DNA from: Lutispora saccharofermentans
Lineage (GTDB): Bacteria; Bacillota; Clostridia; Lutisporales; Lutisporaceae
Reading direction: 5' to 3'
DNA length: 64,000 bases
Assembly (NCBI RefSeq): GCF_024363565.1
Contig: NZ_JAJEKE010000015.1
Span: forward strand, 1 to 64,000
Under the pieces are notes generated by a model. It ran no database searches. It saw only the letters and a program-made list of their open reading frames with translations, and was not told where the DNA came from. This document shows positions 36,987 to 44,925 of this stretch, in pieces (within the stretch, counting starts at the first letter, position 1; the number at the start of each line of letters is the position of its first letter). The translations under genes and the position numbers were made by a program.

Positions 36987-37856
36987 ATGGATTGGGTTAA
37001 ACAGCTTAATGAGGCGATAAACTACATAGAAGAAAATCTTGCAGGCGAAATATCCTATGATACTATTTCAAAAATTGCTCAATGTTCTGTTTATAATTTT
37101 CAAAGAATGTTTTCATATATTGCCGATAAGCCATTATCTGAATATATTAGGAGTAGACGTTTGACATTGGCAGCTTTTGATTTATTAAACAGTACAGAAA
37201 AAATTATTGACATTGCTTTGAAATATGGGTATGAATCACAAGATGCTTTTTCTCGTGCATTTAAAAATTTTCATGGTGTACTACCTTCAATTGTCAGAAA
37301 TGAAACAGTACAACTGAAATCCTGTCCTAAACTTTCCTTTCAAATAACTATAAAAGGGGAAAATCATATGAATTATCAAATTGAGCAATGGCCGGCTTTT
37401 AAGGTAATGGGAATTTCACACAAGCTTAAAACAGCTGCAGCATTTGAAGTTATTCCGCAGATATGGGAAAGTGCATGGAAAGAAGGAATCATGAAAAGGC
37501 TTATAGAGAATTTCCCTGACTACAGACCTGCCGGATTCTTAGGGATTGCGGCTGGTGGTCAATGGGGAGACTCAGAAGAAATGAACTACATAATAGCTGT
37601 AACAAGCCATGTAGATATCCCAGAATGCGAACACATACCTGCACTTGCAGGAATGCAGGAGTTCTCTTATCCTGCTGCAACATGGGCGATTTTTGAGGCT
37701 AATGGAGAACTACCAAATGCAATACAGAAGGTATACAAACAATTTTACACTGAGTGGCTCCCTAATTCAGGCTATGAACTGGCAGACCTGCCGGTTATCG
37801 AATGCTATATGCAAGAAAACCGGCAGGAAGTATGGATTGCGGTGATTAAAAAATAG
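36987..37856 (+). CDS. AraC family regulator with GyrI-like effector-binding domain
   Basis: The 289-residue protein starts at an ATG after AGGAGGG. Residues 1-110 form the AraC double helix-turn-helix (YDTISKIAQCSVYNFQRMF and IIDIALKYGYESQDAFSRAFKNFHGVLPS) and residues 120-289 a GyrI-like small-molecule binding domain of the SOUL/AraC effector type. Such proteins sense cationic or hydrophobic drugs. An internal AAGGGGAAAATCAT-ATG lies exactly at the join of the two domains. A paralogue with the same design lies at 58673-59536. The regulated gene is not evident; the gene stands alone. Confidence 0.9.
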   Translation: MDWVKQLNEAINYIEENLAGEISYDTISKIAQCSVYNFQRMFSYIADKPLSEYIRSRRLTLAAFDLLNSTEKIIDIALKYGYESQDAFSRAFKNFHGVLPSIVRNETVQLKSCPKLSFQITIKGENHMNYQIEQWPAFKVMGISHKLKTAAAFEVIPQIWESAWKEGIMKRLIENFPDYRPAGFLGIAAGGQWGDSEEMNYIIAVTSHVDIPECEHIPALAGMQEFSYPAATWAIFEANGELPNAIQKVYKQFYTEWLPNSGYELADLPVIECYMQENRQEVWIAVIKK

Positions 37857-37898
37857 GCTTCTCCTCAATTTATCTGCTCAAGTAATGTATATGTTCTA

Positions 37899-37946
37899 AG
37901 GGTGTCCCTCCTCCGTGAGTCAAAGCTCATAGTTTCAGGACACCCT
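37899..37946. repeat. inverted repeat between convergent genes
   Basis: AGGGTGTCC and GGACACCCT are 30 bases apart, with an inner GTGAG/CTCAT pairing. It lies between the AraC gene and the convergent stalk-domain gene and may end both transcripts, though it lacks a clear T-run. Confidence 0.45.
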
Positions 37947-37959
37947 CTAGATCATTCTA

Positions 37960-38913
37960 TTATTCTGTATAACTGGCAGCAGTATCAATTACGATTTGAT
38001 TCAGGGCTCCATCCCAGGAAACGCCAAAATCAAATACAGCCGCTATATCTCTCAGCTTGAAATAGTTATTTCCGTTAATAGTATAAGATTCGAGTGTAAT
38101 CTCTTCTCCATTTAAATAGATCTTAGACTGATTGGTAATTCCCTTAACGGAAGCAGCTCCTGATTCCGCAGTTAACTCATTTCCAGCAGGAGTATATGCT
38201 TCTCCGGATATGAGATTGATGGCATTTTTTACTCCATCCCAGGTCACTTCGAACTGCTTTGCTGAACCTGTAACTGCCAGAGCTAAATCCCGCAGCTTGA
38301 AGTAGTTGTACCCATCAATAGTATAGGCTCCAAAGGCGATTTGCTGATCATCTACAATAACCTTAGATGATGCAAGCAAGGCAGTCACTTCCTTAACCGG
38401 GGTCGGAGCAGGAGCTGGTGTAGAAGCCGGTGCAGAAGTCTCTCCCTCTTCAAATACAACCCAGAGCGGGAATTCATATATTACTTCAAAATCTGCATTA
38501 CGGAAAGAAAAACCAAGATATAGTGGTTGTTCTGATACCTCATCAAAATCCGCCATCAAGTTTGGGCTGAACTTAACACGGCCATCCTCTAAATCAGCCA
38601 TATAATCACCTATCTGGTCAAACTCTGCGGTATACAGAGTTGAAGTAACCAAAACAGCATCTGGATCAGTTGTTACGATTTCAAAAAAAGTATACCTGCC
38701 GTTGCTGTTCTGCGCTGGCTTTTCAACAACAATCGCAGGTGTTGTTTTGCCGTCACCTACTTCAACATCTCTTCCCTCGATGAACCCGGGTACAATAATC
38801 CGATAAGCGGCATTTCCCCAATCAACGGATTCTTCCTTTGCTGCGCTGACAGGAAATACTGAAAGGCTGGTAATCACAAGGGCTGCCATTAACATTTTGA
38901 ACATTGCTTTCAT
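37960..38913 (-). CDS. exported stalk-domain (copper amine oxidase N-terminal-like) protein
   Basis: The 317-residue protein has a signal peptide cleaved near SAAKEE (residue 25), an N-terminal beta-rich domain, a Pro/Ala/Thr-rich linker near residue 165, and two copies of the stalk domain, each with the pattern Y-T-I-[DN]-G-x-N-Y-F-K-L-R-D followed by V-[ST]-W-D-G. This domain is common in clostridial wall and exported proteins and contributes no known catalysis. No anchoring motif is seen, so it is secreted or held non-covalently. Confidence 0.85.
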   Translation of the reverse strand: MKAMFKMLMAALVITSLSVFPVSAAKEESVDWGNAAYRIIVPGFIEGRDVEVGDGKTTPAIVVEKPAQNSNGRYTFFEIVTTDPDAVLVTSTLYTAEFDQIGDYMADLEDGRVKFSPNLMADFDEVSEQPLYLGFSFRNADFEVIYEFPLWVVFEEGETSAPASTPAPAPTPVKEVTALLASSKVIVDDQQIAFGAYTIDGYNYFKLRDLALAVTGSAKQFEVTWDGVKNAINLISGEAYTPAGNELTAESGAASVKGITNQSKIYLNGEEITLESYTINGNNYFKLRDIAAVFDFGVSWDGALNQIVIDTAASYTE

Positions 38914-39249
38914 ACGTCTTTATCTTCTCCTTTGTTGTTATGTAGATTATTATAGTTACGCAGGTTATCATAGCATAGTATTTTATTTGTCGCAATATGT
39001 CGAATTGCTTTATTTTTTGTTGTTGAGCTTATTCAAATGGCCTTAAAAATGACTGGAGCTAGGTTTAAAACAATTTATGAAAGCAGAACAGACCTTCGGT
39101 CATTTCAGCGATTTTTGCTCCCAAAATTTGTGTCAAAAACAAATGTAATCATTTAGTAACTATAAAGCGTATATTTATTATGTTATATTGAGATTACAAA
39201 ATGCACGCAGTAAATCAATATCGAAAAAGAAAATGAAGGGAAGATTGCT
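38914..39249. other. intergenic region, no gene seen
   Basis: This 336-base AT-rich stretch lies between two divergently transcribed genes. No open frame with a ribosome binding site, RNA gene or strong hairpin was found. It should hold both promoters. Copies of no other part of the window were recognised. Confidence 0.6.
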
Positions 39250-40338
39250 ATGGATGAAAATATAAAAAAGAAATTAGTTGAGAAAAATGAAAACCTTATA
39301 AATATGGTCATTGAGCGTGCAAAACGTGATTTCCCAGAAGATATAGCAATTATCGGACTCTCGGGTTCCTTTTCAACCGGAGATTTCCATGAGAAGAGTG
39401 ACCTTGATTTGATTATTATCAATAATACATACAGAGGTTGGGAAATATCATCAGCATTTATCCTGGACGATGTTGGATATGATATTTACTGTACCCCGTG
39501 GGATACTCGGATAGAAGCAGAGGCCAATCTTGAAAGCCCCATGGTATCCTGCCTTACCAATATGAAGGTGCTTTACTGTGCAAAACCTGAATATTTGGAA
39601 AGATTGAAAGCGTATCAGAAAAAAGCACTTGATGAACTGGCAAAACCGATTGGTATAGCATCTCTTGCAAGAGCAGAGAAGTGTATCAATAAGGCAAAGC
39701 AATACTATTCTGAAGCTTTGCTTTCAGATGAAATTGGTGCTGTAAGATATGCGTCAGGCAATCTGTCTTTTGAAGTCATAAATGCAATAAACTGCTTAAA
39801 TAACACATGTTTTCAGCATGGTTTGAGGAGGTACCTTGATGAGTTAAGAACATTGAAATATTTGCCGGAGAACTTTGAAAAGACATATATGGATATAGTA
39901 AATTCTAAGTCGGTTGTGGAAATCAGAAGTGCAGCTTTCATACTATTGAAAGATATTGCCACGCTTTATGATAAAATGTATGCCGAGCTGATAGAGCATC
40001 CGGTTCCAACCTATGATAATCTCAATGGTACATATGAAGAGCTGTGGTGCAATCTGAGAAATAAGGTAATTAACAGTACACAAGCAAAGGATAAGTCCTA
40101 CGCCTTTCTCACTGCCGTATGCGCTCAGGATTATCTGGATGAGATGACAGCAGACAGAGGAACAAAAAAGTTCAATGTAATGAAATATTTTTCATCTGAT
40201 GCTCTTGATGCATTCAGAGAAAGCTTTATGCAGATCATGGATAAATATCTTGATGAATATAAGAAAGTCGGCAGAGAAGTTATTCACTATGATTCTTTTG
40301 AAGAATTATACAAAGCATATATGGGCAATGAATCATAG
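39250..40338 (+). CDS. nucleotidyltransferase domain protein
   Basis: The 362-residue protein has an N-terminal nucleotidyltransferase motif, GLSGSFSTGDFHEKSDLDLIII (GS...D-x-D) near residues 36-57, a third acidic residue in YDIYCTPWD, and a long helical C-terminal half. The type resembles aminoglycoside-type and other minimal nucleotidyltransferases with a helical substrate domain. The substrate is unknown. A GGGAAG site precedes the ATG by six bases. The last bases overlap the convergent DUF503 gene. Confidence 0.85.
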   Translation: MDENIKKKLVEKNENLINMVIERAKRDFPEDIAIIGLSGSFSTGDFHEKSDLDLIIINNTYRGWEISSAFILDDVGYDIYCTPWDTRIEAEANLESPMVSCLTNMKVLYCAKPEYLERLKAYQKKALDELAKPIGIASLARAEKCINKAKQYYSEALLSDEIGAVRYASGNLSFEVINAINCLNNTCFQHGLRRYLDELRTLKYLPENFEKTYMDIVNSKSVVEIRSAAFILLKDIATLYDKMYAELIEHPVPTYDNLNGTYEELWCNLRNKVINSTQAKDKSYAFLTAVCAQDYLDEMTADRGTKKFNVMKYFSSDALDAFRESFMQIMDKYLDEYKKVGREVIHYDSFEELYKAYMGNES

Positions 40339-40614
40339 TATCTCTATTTGGAAGCTCTCCAAAACTGCGTCTGTATTTTGTTCTATAAAATCGATTACAT
40401 TCTGAATACAGCTGTTGGAATGCTTGCTGCTATTGCTTACGCAAGCAATCCCTATAACAATCGACTGGTGCATGTCAAGATTTTCTATTTCTGCAATAGA
40501 CACGTTAAATCTATGCCGCACTTTATCTATGATGCTTTTTACCACCATTCTTTTTTCTTTCAGCGAATGCACCCAGCCGGCATATAAATAGATCCTGCCC
40601 GAAGCAATAATCAT
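40333..40614 (-). CDS. DUF503 protein (YlxP-like)
   Basis: The 93-residue protein matches DUF503: MIIASGRIYLYAGWVHSLKEKRMVVKSIIDKVRHRFNVSIAE begins with the family's characteristic LK-KR-V motif and is followed by an IGIACVSN strand and a helical end. YlxP is usually encoded in the nusA-infB-rbfA operon; this copy lies elsewhere and is slightly divergent, so it is probably a paralogue. Function is unknown. It overlaps the convergent nucleotidyltransferase gene by six bases. Confidence 0.8.
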   Translation of the reverse strand: MIIASGRIYLYAGWVHSLKEKRMVVKSIIDKVRHRFNVSIAEIENLDMHQSIVIGIACVSNSSKHSNSCIQNVIDFIEQNTDAVLESFQIEIL

Positions 40615-40722
40615 TTTCTCACCTTCATATCATGCTTTATTAAGCATATTTCCATTTAACTCTTTGATATATATACTATTATAGTATAATATGCTGCAGA
40701 TAGTATGAACATGGAGGATAAT

Positions 40723-40806
40723 ATGAATATTCGAAGCAAACGGGAAAGGAAAGAGAAGCAGCAGCAGATGAAGAACTACTTCATGCTCGCTGCTGCTTTT
40801 ATATAA
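40723..40806 (+). CDS. possible 27-residue small protein
   Basis: A short frame with a good GGAGG site five bases before its ATG encodes a very basic N-terminal half (MNIRSKRERKEKQQQ) and a hydrophobic tail. Its end overlaps the terminator-like hairpin and the last codons of the convergent S41-like gene. The site is convincing; the coding status is not. Confidence 0.3.
   Translation: MNIRSKRERKEKQQQMKNYFMLAAAFI
40757..40797 (-). terminator. candidate terminator of the S41-like gene
   Basis: AGCAGCAGC/GCTGCTGCT with an inner ATGAAG/CTTCAT stem forms an interrupted hairpin followed by TTCTCTTTCC on the minus strand. It overlaps the end of the gene. Confidence 0.4.
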
Positions 40807-41726
40807 TCATCCAAGCTGCTCAAGGCAATATTATTATATTTGCTTAAATAGCTTGCCAGGCTTTCAGAGGTCTTGCCCTTAACATTCCATTTGTATGCCG
40901 AAATGCTGAAGTTGATCTTATTGTAGTAGATTTTATAAACCTGCCCTATATCTATACCTTTGGTTTTCTTGCCGATCAGCTCTACTTTATCGCCCATGTT
41001 TTCTTTTAAGGCCAGTGCAAACATCTCTGTATTGCACGCACTTTCTTCATCCAGAAGCAAAAATATTTTCTTAAAGCCATAGTAAAAATCATTAGAGCTG
41101 TAATAGTGCTTTGAATTTGAAAATTCTACAGAAGCTATTTCCAAGTCTCCCGGAAGTAAGTCATCAGCAATCTCTATGGCTTCAGTATAATAACCCAAAT
41201 GATTGCCTCTTAAATCCAATATCAGGTATTCCATTCCCTCCATTTTTTCTAAAGCTTTAAAAAACTTCTTTTCTGCATTCTCCCCAAAGCTTGAAAGCTT
41301 TATATAGCCGGTATTTTCATCAATTTTTTTGCTTTGCATCTCAAATTTTTTATATAATGAGTAGTTAAGCTTTCCCTGCACCAGATCGGCATAGCTGAAA
41401 TTAGTATAATTATCTCCGGATAATTTCTCTGAAAGCTTAATAAGCGTATCAATTTTTTGTTTGGAGGTAAAAGGCGGCTTTAAGATGTTATTTTTTAGCT
41501 CAATGTATTCCTTATTTAAAAATACTTCGCTATATAAATAGTTTTTTTCAAAATCCTTAATTATATTTTTTGCATCCGAGTAAGTGACAAAACCGAAATA
41601 ATTCAGCAATGAAAACTTATATATCACAAAAAATACCAGAACTATAAATATAAAAAGCATTGGACGCCTCTTTTTAGGAGCCGTAATTTCATTTTCAATA
41701 ATTGTTTTATCCCTCAATTGTTTCAC
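40776..41726 (-). CDS. membrane-anchored S41-like peptidase homologue, catalytic residues changed
   Basis: The 316-residue protein has one membrane helix (about 22-42) and an exterior domain that aligns with the C-terminal processing peptidase core without a PDZ domain: GYIKLSSFGENAEKKFFKAL, YLILDLRGN, and DEESACNTEMFALALKE. The last motif aligns with SASASE, where the nucleophile serine is here C231; the catalytic lysine motif TxGKG reads TKGIDIG, so the lysine is not in its place. It is therefore either a Cys-nucleophile variant or a non-catalytic binder. It lies downstream of the SLH-GH18 gene. Confidence 0.75.
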   Translation of the reverse strand: MKQLRDKTIIENEITAPKKRRPMLFIFIVLVFFVIYKFSLLNYFGFVTYSDAKNIIKDFEKNYLYSEVFLNKEYIELKNNILKPPFTSKQKIDTLIKLSEKLSGDNYTNFSYADLVQGKLNYSLYKKFEMQSKKIDENTGYIKLSSFGENAEKKFFKALEKMEGMEYLILDLRGNHLGYYTEAIEIADDLLPGDLEIASVEFSNSKHYYSSNDFYYGFKKIFLLLDEESACNTEMFALALKENMGDKVELIGKKTKGIDIGQVYKIYYNKINFSISAYKWNVKGKTSESLASYLSKYNNIALSSLDDYIKAAASMK

Positions 41727-41807
41727 CTTCCGCTGATAAATATCCCCACATTAATTATTTGCCTATTTACCATATATTAATCAAAATTTTTAGCAGCATC
41801 ATTAACA

Positions 41808-41858
41808 GTATTCTAAAGTTCAGAAGGAATATATGACTCCGCTTGAACTTTAGAATAC
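41808..41858. repeat. inverted repeat in an intergenic region
   Basis: A 15-base perfect inverted repeat (GTATTCTAAAGTTCA and complement) encloses 21 bases. A second, GC-rich hairpin (about 41873-41906, CCCCAGGGCA and TGCCCCTGTGGGG) follows. Neither has a T-run. Confidence 0.55.
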
Positions 41859-41945
41859 CTTGTACCCCAGGGCACCTTCTCTTGCCCCTGTGGGGCAATT
41901 CACCTTGTCCGCGAGCTTACCATCGCTTATATCAATTAGCAGTGG

Positions 41946-44009
41946 TTAGCTATAGGATGATGCTGCTGCCTTAAGAACAGAGTGTATTACCTCCCAAACC
42001 ACCGGCTTTTCAAAGCCTTTTCTCCAGGATGCAACTCCCCCCAAGTTATATTTATTGGCAAGCTGCGCCTTGAGCCTTATTGAATTCTCATCTTCCAGCC
42101 ATATCTTATACAAAGCACCGTCTTTTTTAAACTCTGCATAGTATTGGCCGCTCTTTTCATCCCATATTTTAGATGCCTGATTATCCTTTATTACTTTTTC
42201 CCCCGTTTCCATGGATATAGCCTGGGAAGTCACAACTGTCTTTCCATCCACATATGCTTCCTTCCAAAGTCTTGTATAAAACGGAACTGCCAATATAAGC
42301 TTATTTTGAGGAATCTCCTCAAGGACTTTCTTCAAGCTGCTTTCAACCCAGCTCAGCTGAGCGACAGAACCGCTTACAGGGCTTCCTTCCCAATGTTGGT
42401 CATAAGCCATCAGTATCATATAATCCGCATACTTGGCCAAAGCTTTTCTGTCATAGCATGTAGACCAGCTGGAATATTGATTGATGGTAGTGACATCAAC
42501 AGAAGTGATCAAGCCTTTTGCCTTTGCTTTGGCTGATAATTCTTTAATAAACAAAGTATAATTATCTCTGTCTGATGTACGCATATTTTCAAAGTCCATA
42601 TTTATTCCGTCGGCATTATACTTGATGCTGTATTCAATAATAGAGTCCGCAAGCTTTGATCTTTTATCCGCGTCTTCCAATATCTTTCCTGTCAAGTCCG
42701 GATCAAAAGCATTTCCAAAAAGGGGCCAAACCTTATAACCATTTTCATGGGCCCACTTTGTATAGTTTATATCTCCTTTATCTATGATAGCCCCTGATTC
42801 ATTCTGCAGTACAAACCAGGTAGGAGATACAACATTTAGCCCGGCTATCTTTTTCTCACCAGTCATATCCGGTGTTTTGCTATATACATACTGCCAGGTC
42901 AAATTCACCTTTTCATCGTCTTTCGACTTGCTTATAAGACTGCCATCAAGCAACGAATCAAAAACTACCAGGTGTCCGTCTCGCTTTGTCACGCTGAGAT
43001 TCTTTCTTATATTGTATTCACTTTTGTTAAAGACTCCGCTTTCTACAGAAAGCACGTAATCTATTTCAAGGACATATTTGTATAAGGAGCTTTGCAGAAC
43101 GTAAACTTTCATTTCACTTATACTTCTTCTTACATTTGTGTTCGTCTTCTTTAAATTCGAGATCACCTCTCTGCGCTTTTGATTCAATGCTTTTTCTTTG
43201 CCGATCGAATATTCCAAAGCTCCCGGCAATTCAATATCGGCTTCGTTTGCTGCTTCTATCAAGCTTGTCTCATATTTTTGCACAAAATCATAAATCCCGC
43301 TTTCTTCTGTCTCGGATTTTAAATGGATAAGCCTGTATATCATTGCAGCAGCTTCTGCCCTGGTAGCGCTGCCTTTAGGTGAGAAAGTTCCGTCAGGCAA
43401 ACCATTTATTATTCCGGCTGATGATATTCTATCAATGCTGATTTTGTTAACATAATCAGCTCTTATATCACTAAAGCTCATAGGCTTGTCCACTTTATAA
43501 TCGCTTGGAAGTGTTCCGGATATTATTACAGCCATTTCTTCTCTGGTTATTACCTTATCCGGATATAGTTTTGTTCCGGTAAAGTCATCCAGCAATCCGT
43601 AAGCTTTTGCATTGTTAATATAAGTGTAAGACCAGTGGGTTGCAGGAATATCCGTATAATTAGAGTATTTGTCAGAGTCCTTCTGCAGATCCATGACCCT
43701 TGCGATCATAGTTATAAATTCTGACCTTGTTATTGTCTTATTAGGTTTCATGGTATTATCAACAAAGCCCTTTAATATCTCCATATCGCTTAATCCGGAC
43801 ATATAGTTTTCTGCCCAATGTCCTTTAACGTCTTTGTATAAAATCTCAGTTATCTGGGGTTGAAACAGTTCATTGCTTAGTTTTTCCGAGCTTATTTCAG
43901 TGTATGTACCGACTTCTGCTGCTGCATTTGACAATACCGGTATAGAAGCGATGGAAAGTATAAGCAAGATTATAAGCATAGAATTATACAAGCCTCTTTT
44001 GGTATACAT
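41946..44009 (-). CDS. S-layer homology protein with GH18 catalytic domain
   Basis: The 687-residue protein has a signal peptide (to about residue 30), three SLH domains (about 55-105, 115-165, 175-225) for non-covalent wall attachment, a linker domain, and a C-terminal GH18 barrel. The catalytic DxxDxDxE reads D467-G-I-N-M-D472-F-E474. Members of this subgroup, such as spore peptidoglycan hydrolases YaaH and YdhD, cut N-acetylglucosamine bonds in peptidoglycan. A role in wall or spore cortex turnover is likely. Confidence 0.92.
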   Translation of the reverse strand: MYTKRGLYNSMLIILLILSIASIPVLSNAAAEVGTYTEISSEKLSNELFQPQITEILYKDVKGHWAENYMSGLSDMEILKGFVDNTMKPNKTITRSEFITMIARVMDLQKDSDKYSNYTDIPATHWSYTYINNAKAYGLLDDFTGTKLYPDKVITREEMAVIISGTLPSDYKVDKPMSFSDIRADYVNKISIDRISSAGIINGLPDGTFSPKGSATRAEAAAMIYRLIHLKSETEESGIYDFVQKYETSLIEAANEADIELPGALEYSIGKEKALNQKRREVISNLKKTNTNVRRSISEMKVYVLQSSLYKYVLEIDYVLSVESGVFNKSEYNIRKNLSVTKRDGHLVVFDSLLDGSLISKSKDDEKVNLTWQYVYSKTPDMTGEKKIAGLNVVSPTWFVLQNESGAIIDKGDINYTKWAHENGYKVWPLFGNAFDPDLTGKILEDADKRSKLADSIIEYSIKYNADGINMDFENMRTSDRDNYTLFIKELSAKAKAKGLITSVDVTTINQYSSWSTCYDRKALAKYADYMILMAYDQHWEGSPVSGSVAQLSWVESSLKKVLEEIPQNKLILAVPFYTRLWKEAYVDGKTVVTSQAISMETGEKVIKDNQASKIWDEKSGQYYAEFKKDGALYKIWLEDENSIRLKAQLANKYNLGGVASWRKGFEKPVVWEVIHSVLKAAASSYS

Positions 44010-44088
44010 TTTCTGCCTCCTTCAAGTTATATATACATATGTATTATAGCATTATGTAAACTGTTTTTTAATGGTATTGATTCCCATT

Positions 44089-44736
44089 TTAAATTATTAT
44101 GCTATCTTGAAGGCTCTCATTATTTATGCTGCAGTTCACGATATTATAGTAATCAATATAATCCAGGCCTGCTATGCCCAGTTGTATCGCTACTTCCTCA
44201 ATCAGATAAATGCATAGTATATCCAGAATCTGCCCATTGAGGATCTGATTTTCAAGCTCAGTAAGATAGTATGAATTTTGCTTCTTTATATACAGCCCAA
44301 TGTTAAACCTCTTATTATAGGAAAGTCCTATTCTGTAATACAGTAAAGGATCTAATTCCACATTGCACAGCCAGTCTGTAAAAAAATCCATAAAAATTTT
44401 ATGCAATTCTTTGAAGAGCTCATCCTTTTTATCCTTGGCCAAGTTTTTCAATTTATATTTTTTTGTTGCATTCTTTATAGGAGCTATGAACAAAGCACAT
44501 AATATCACAGGATAAAAATCCTTAGCTTCTGCCAATAGCCTCTTATATTCTTTCGGATCTATGATCTTCTTTTCATTTATATAGCTCATAAGAGCTTCAA
44601 TATTCTCAGACACATAGTAGCTGGTAAATATGCTTTTCAGGGTATATAGCACACCGCGCAAAATAATACTGTGTATTTCGGAGGAGCTCATTTCATCCGA
44701 TGCAACCCGTAAATTGCTTTTTTCTTTCTTTGCCAA
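44089..44736 (-). CDS. hypothetical protein
   Basis: The roughly 215-residue protein is alpha-helical and rich in Leu, Ile, Tyr and Lys with no signal peptide. The best start is a TTG five bases after GGAGGTG. No motif was recognised. It lies 79 bases upstream of the SLH-GH18 gene on the same strand and could be cotranscribed with it. The region 44737-44925 holds the divergent promoters with the next gene. Confidence 0.7.
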   Translation of the reverse strand: MAKKEKSNLRVASDEMSSSEIHSIILRGVLYTLKSIFTSYYVSENIEALMSYINEKKIIDPKEYKRLLAEAKDFYPVILCALFIAPIKNATKKYKLKNLAKDKKDELFKELHKIFMDFFTDWLCNVELDPLLYYRIGLSYNKRFNIGLYIKKQNSYYLTELENQILNGQILDILCIYLIEEVAIQLGIAGLDYIDYYNIVNCSINNESLQDSIII

Positions 44737-44925
44737 CTCTACACCTCCCAAAAGCTCTCACAATAATTATTTCCATCAATTGGTTTATTATGCAGCAATT
44801 TCACCTATTCTGCAGTGCATATTTAAGTGGCATAATATATCTACAATGCTAATATATAAATCTTGAAACTTTTAACTCCAAAATTAGTCTAATTAGGCAA
44901 AGAAATAATTCGGAAGGGGATAAAC

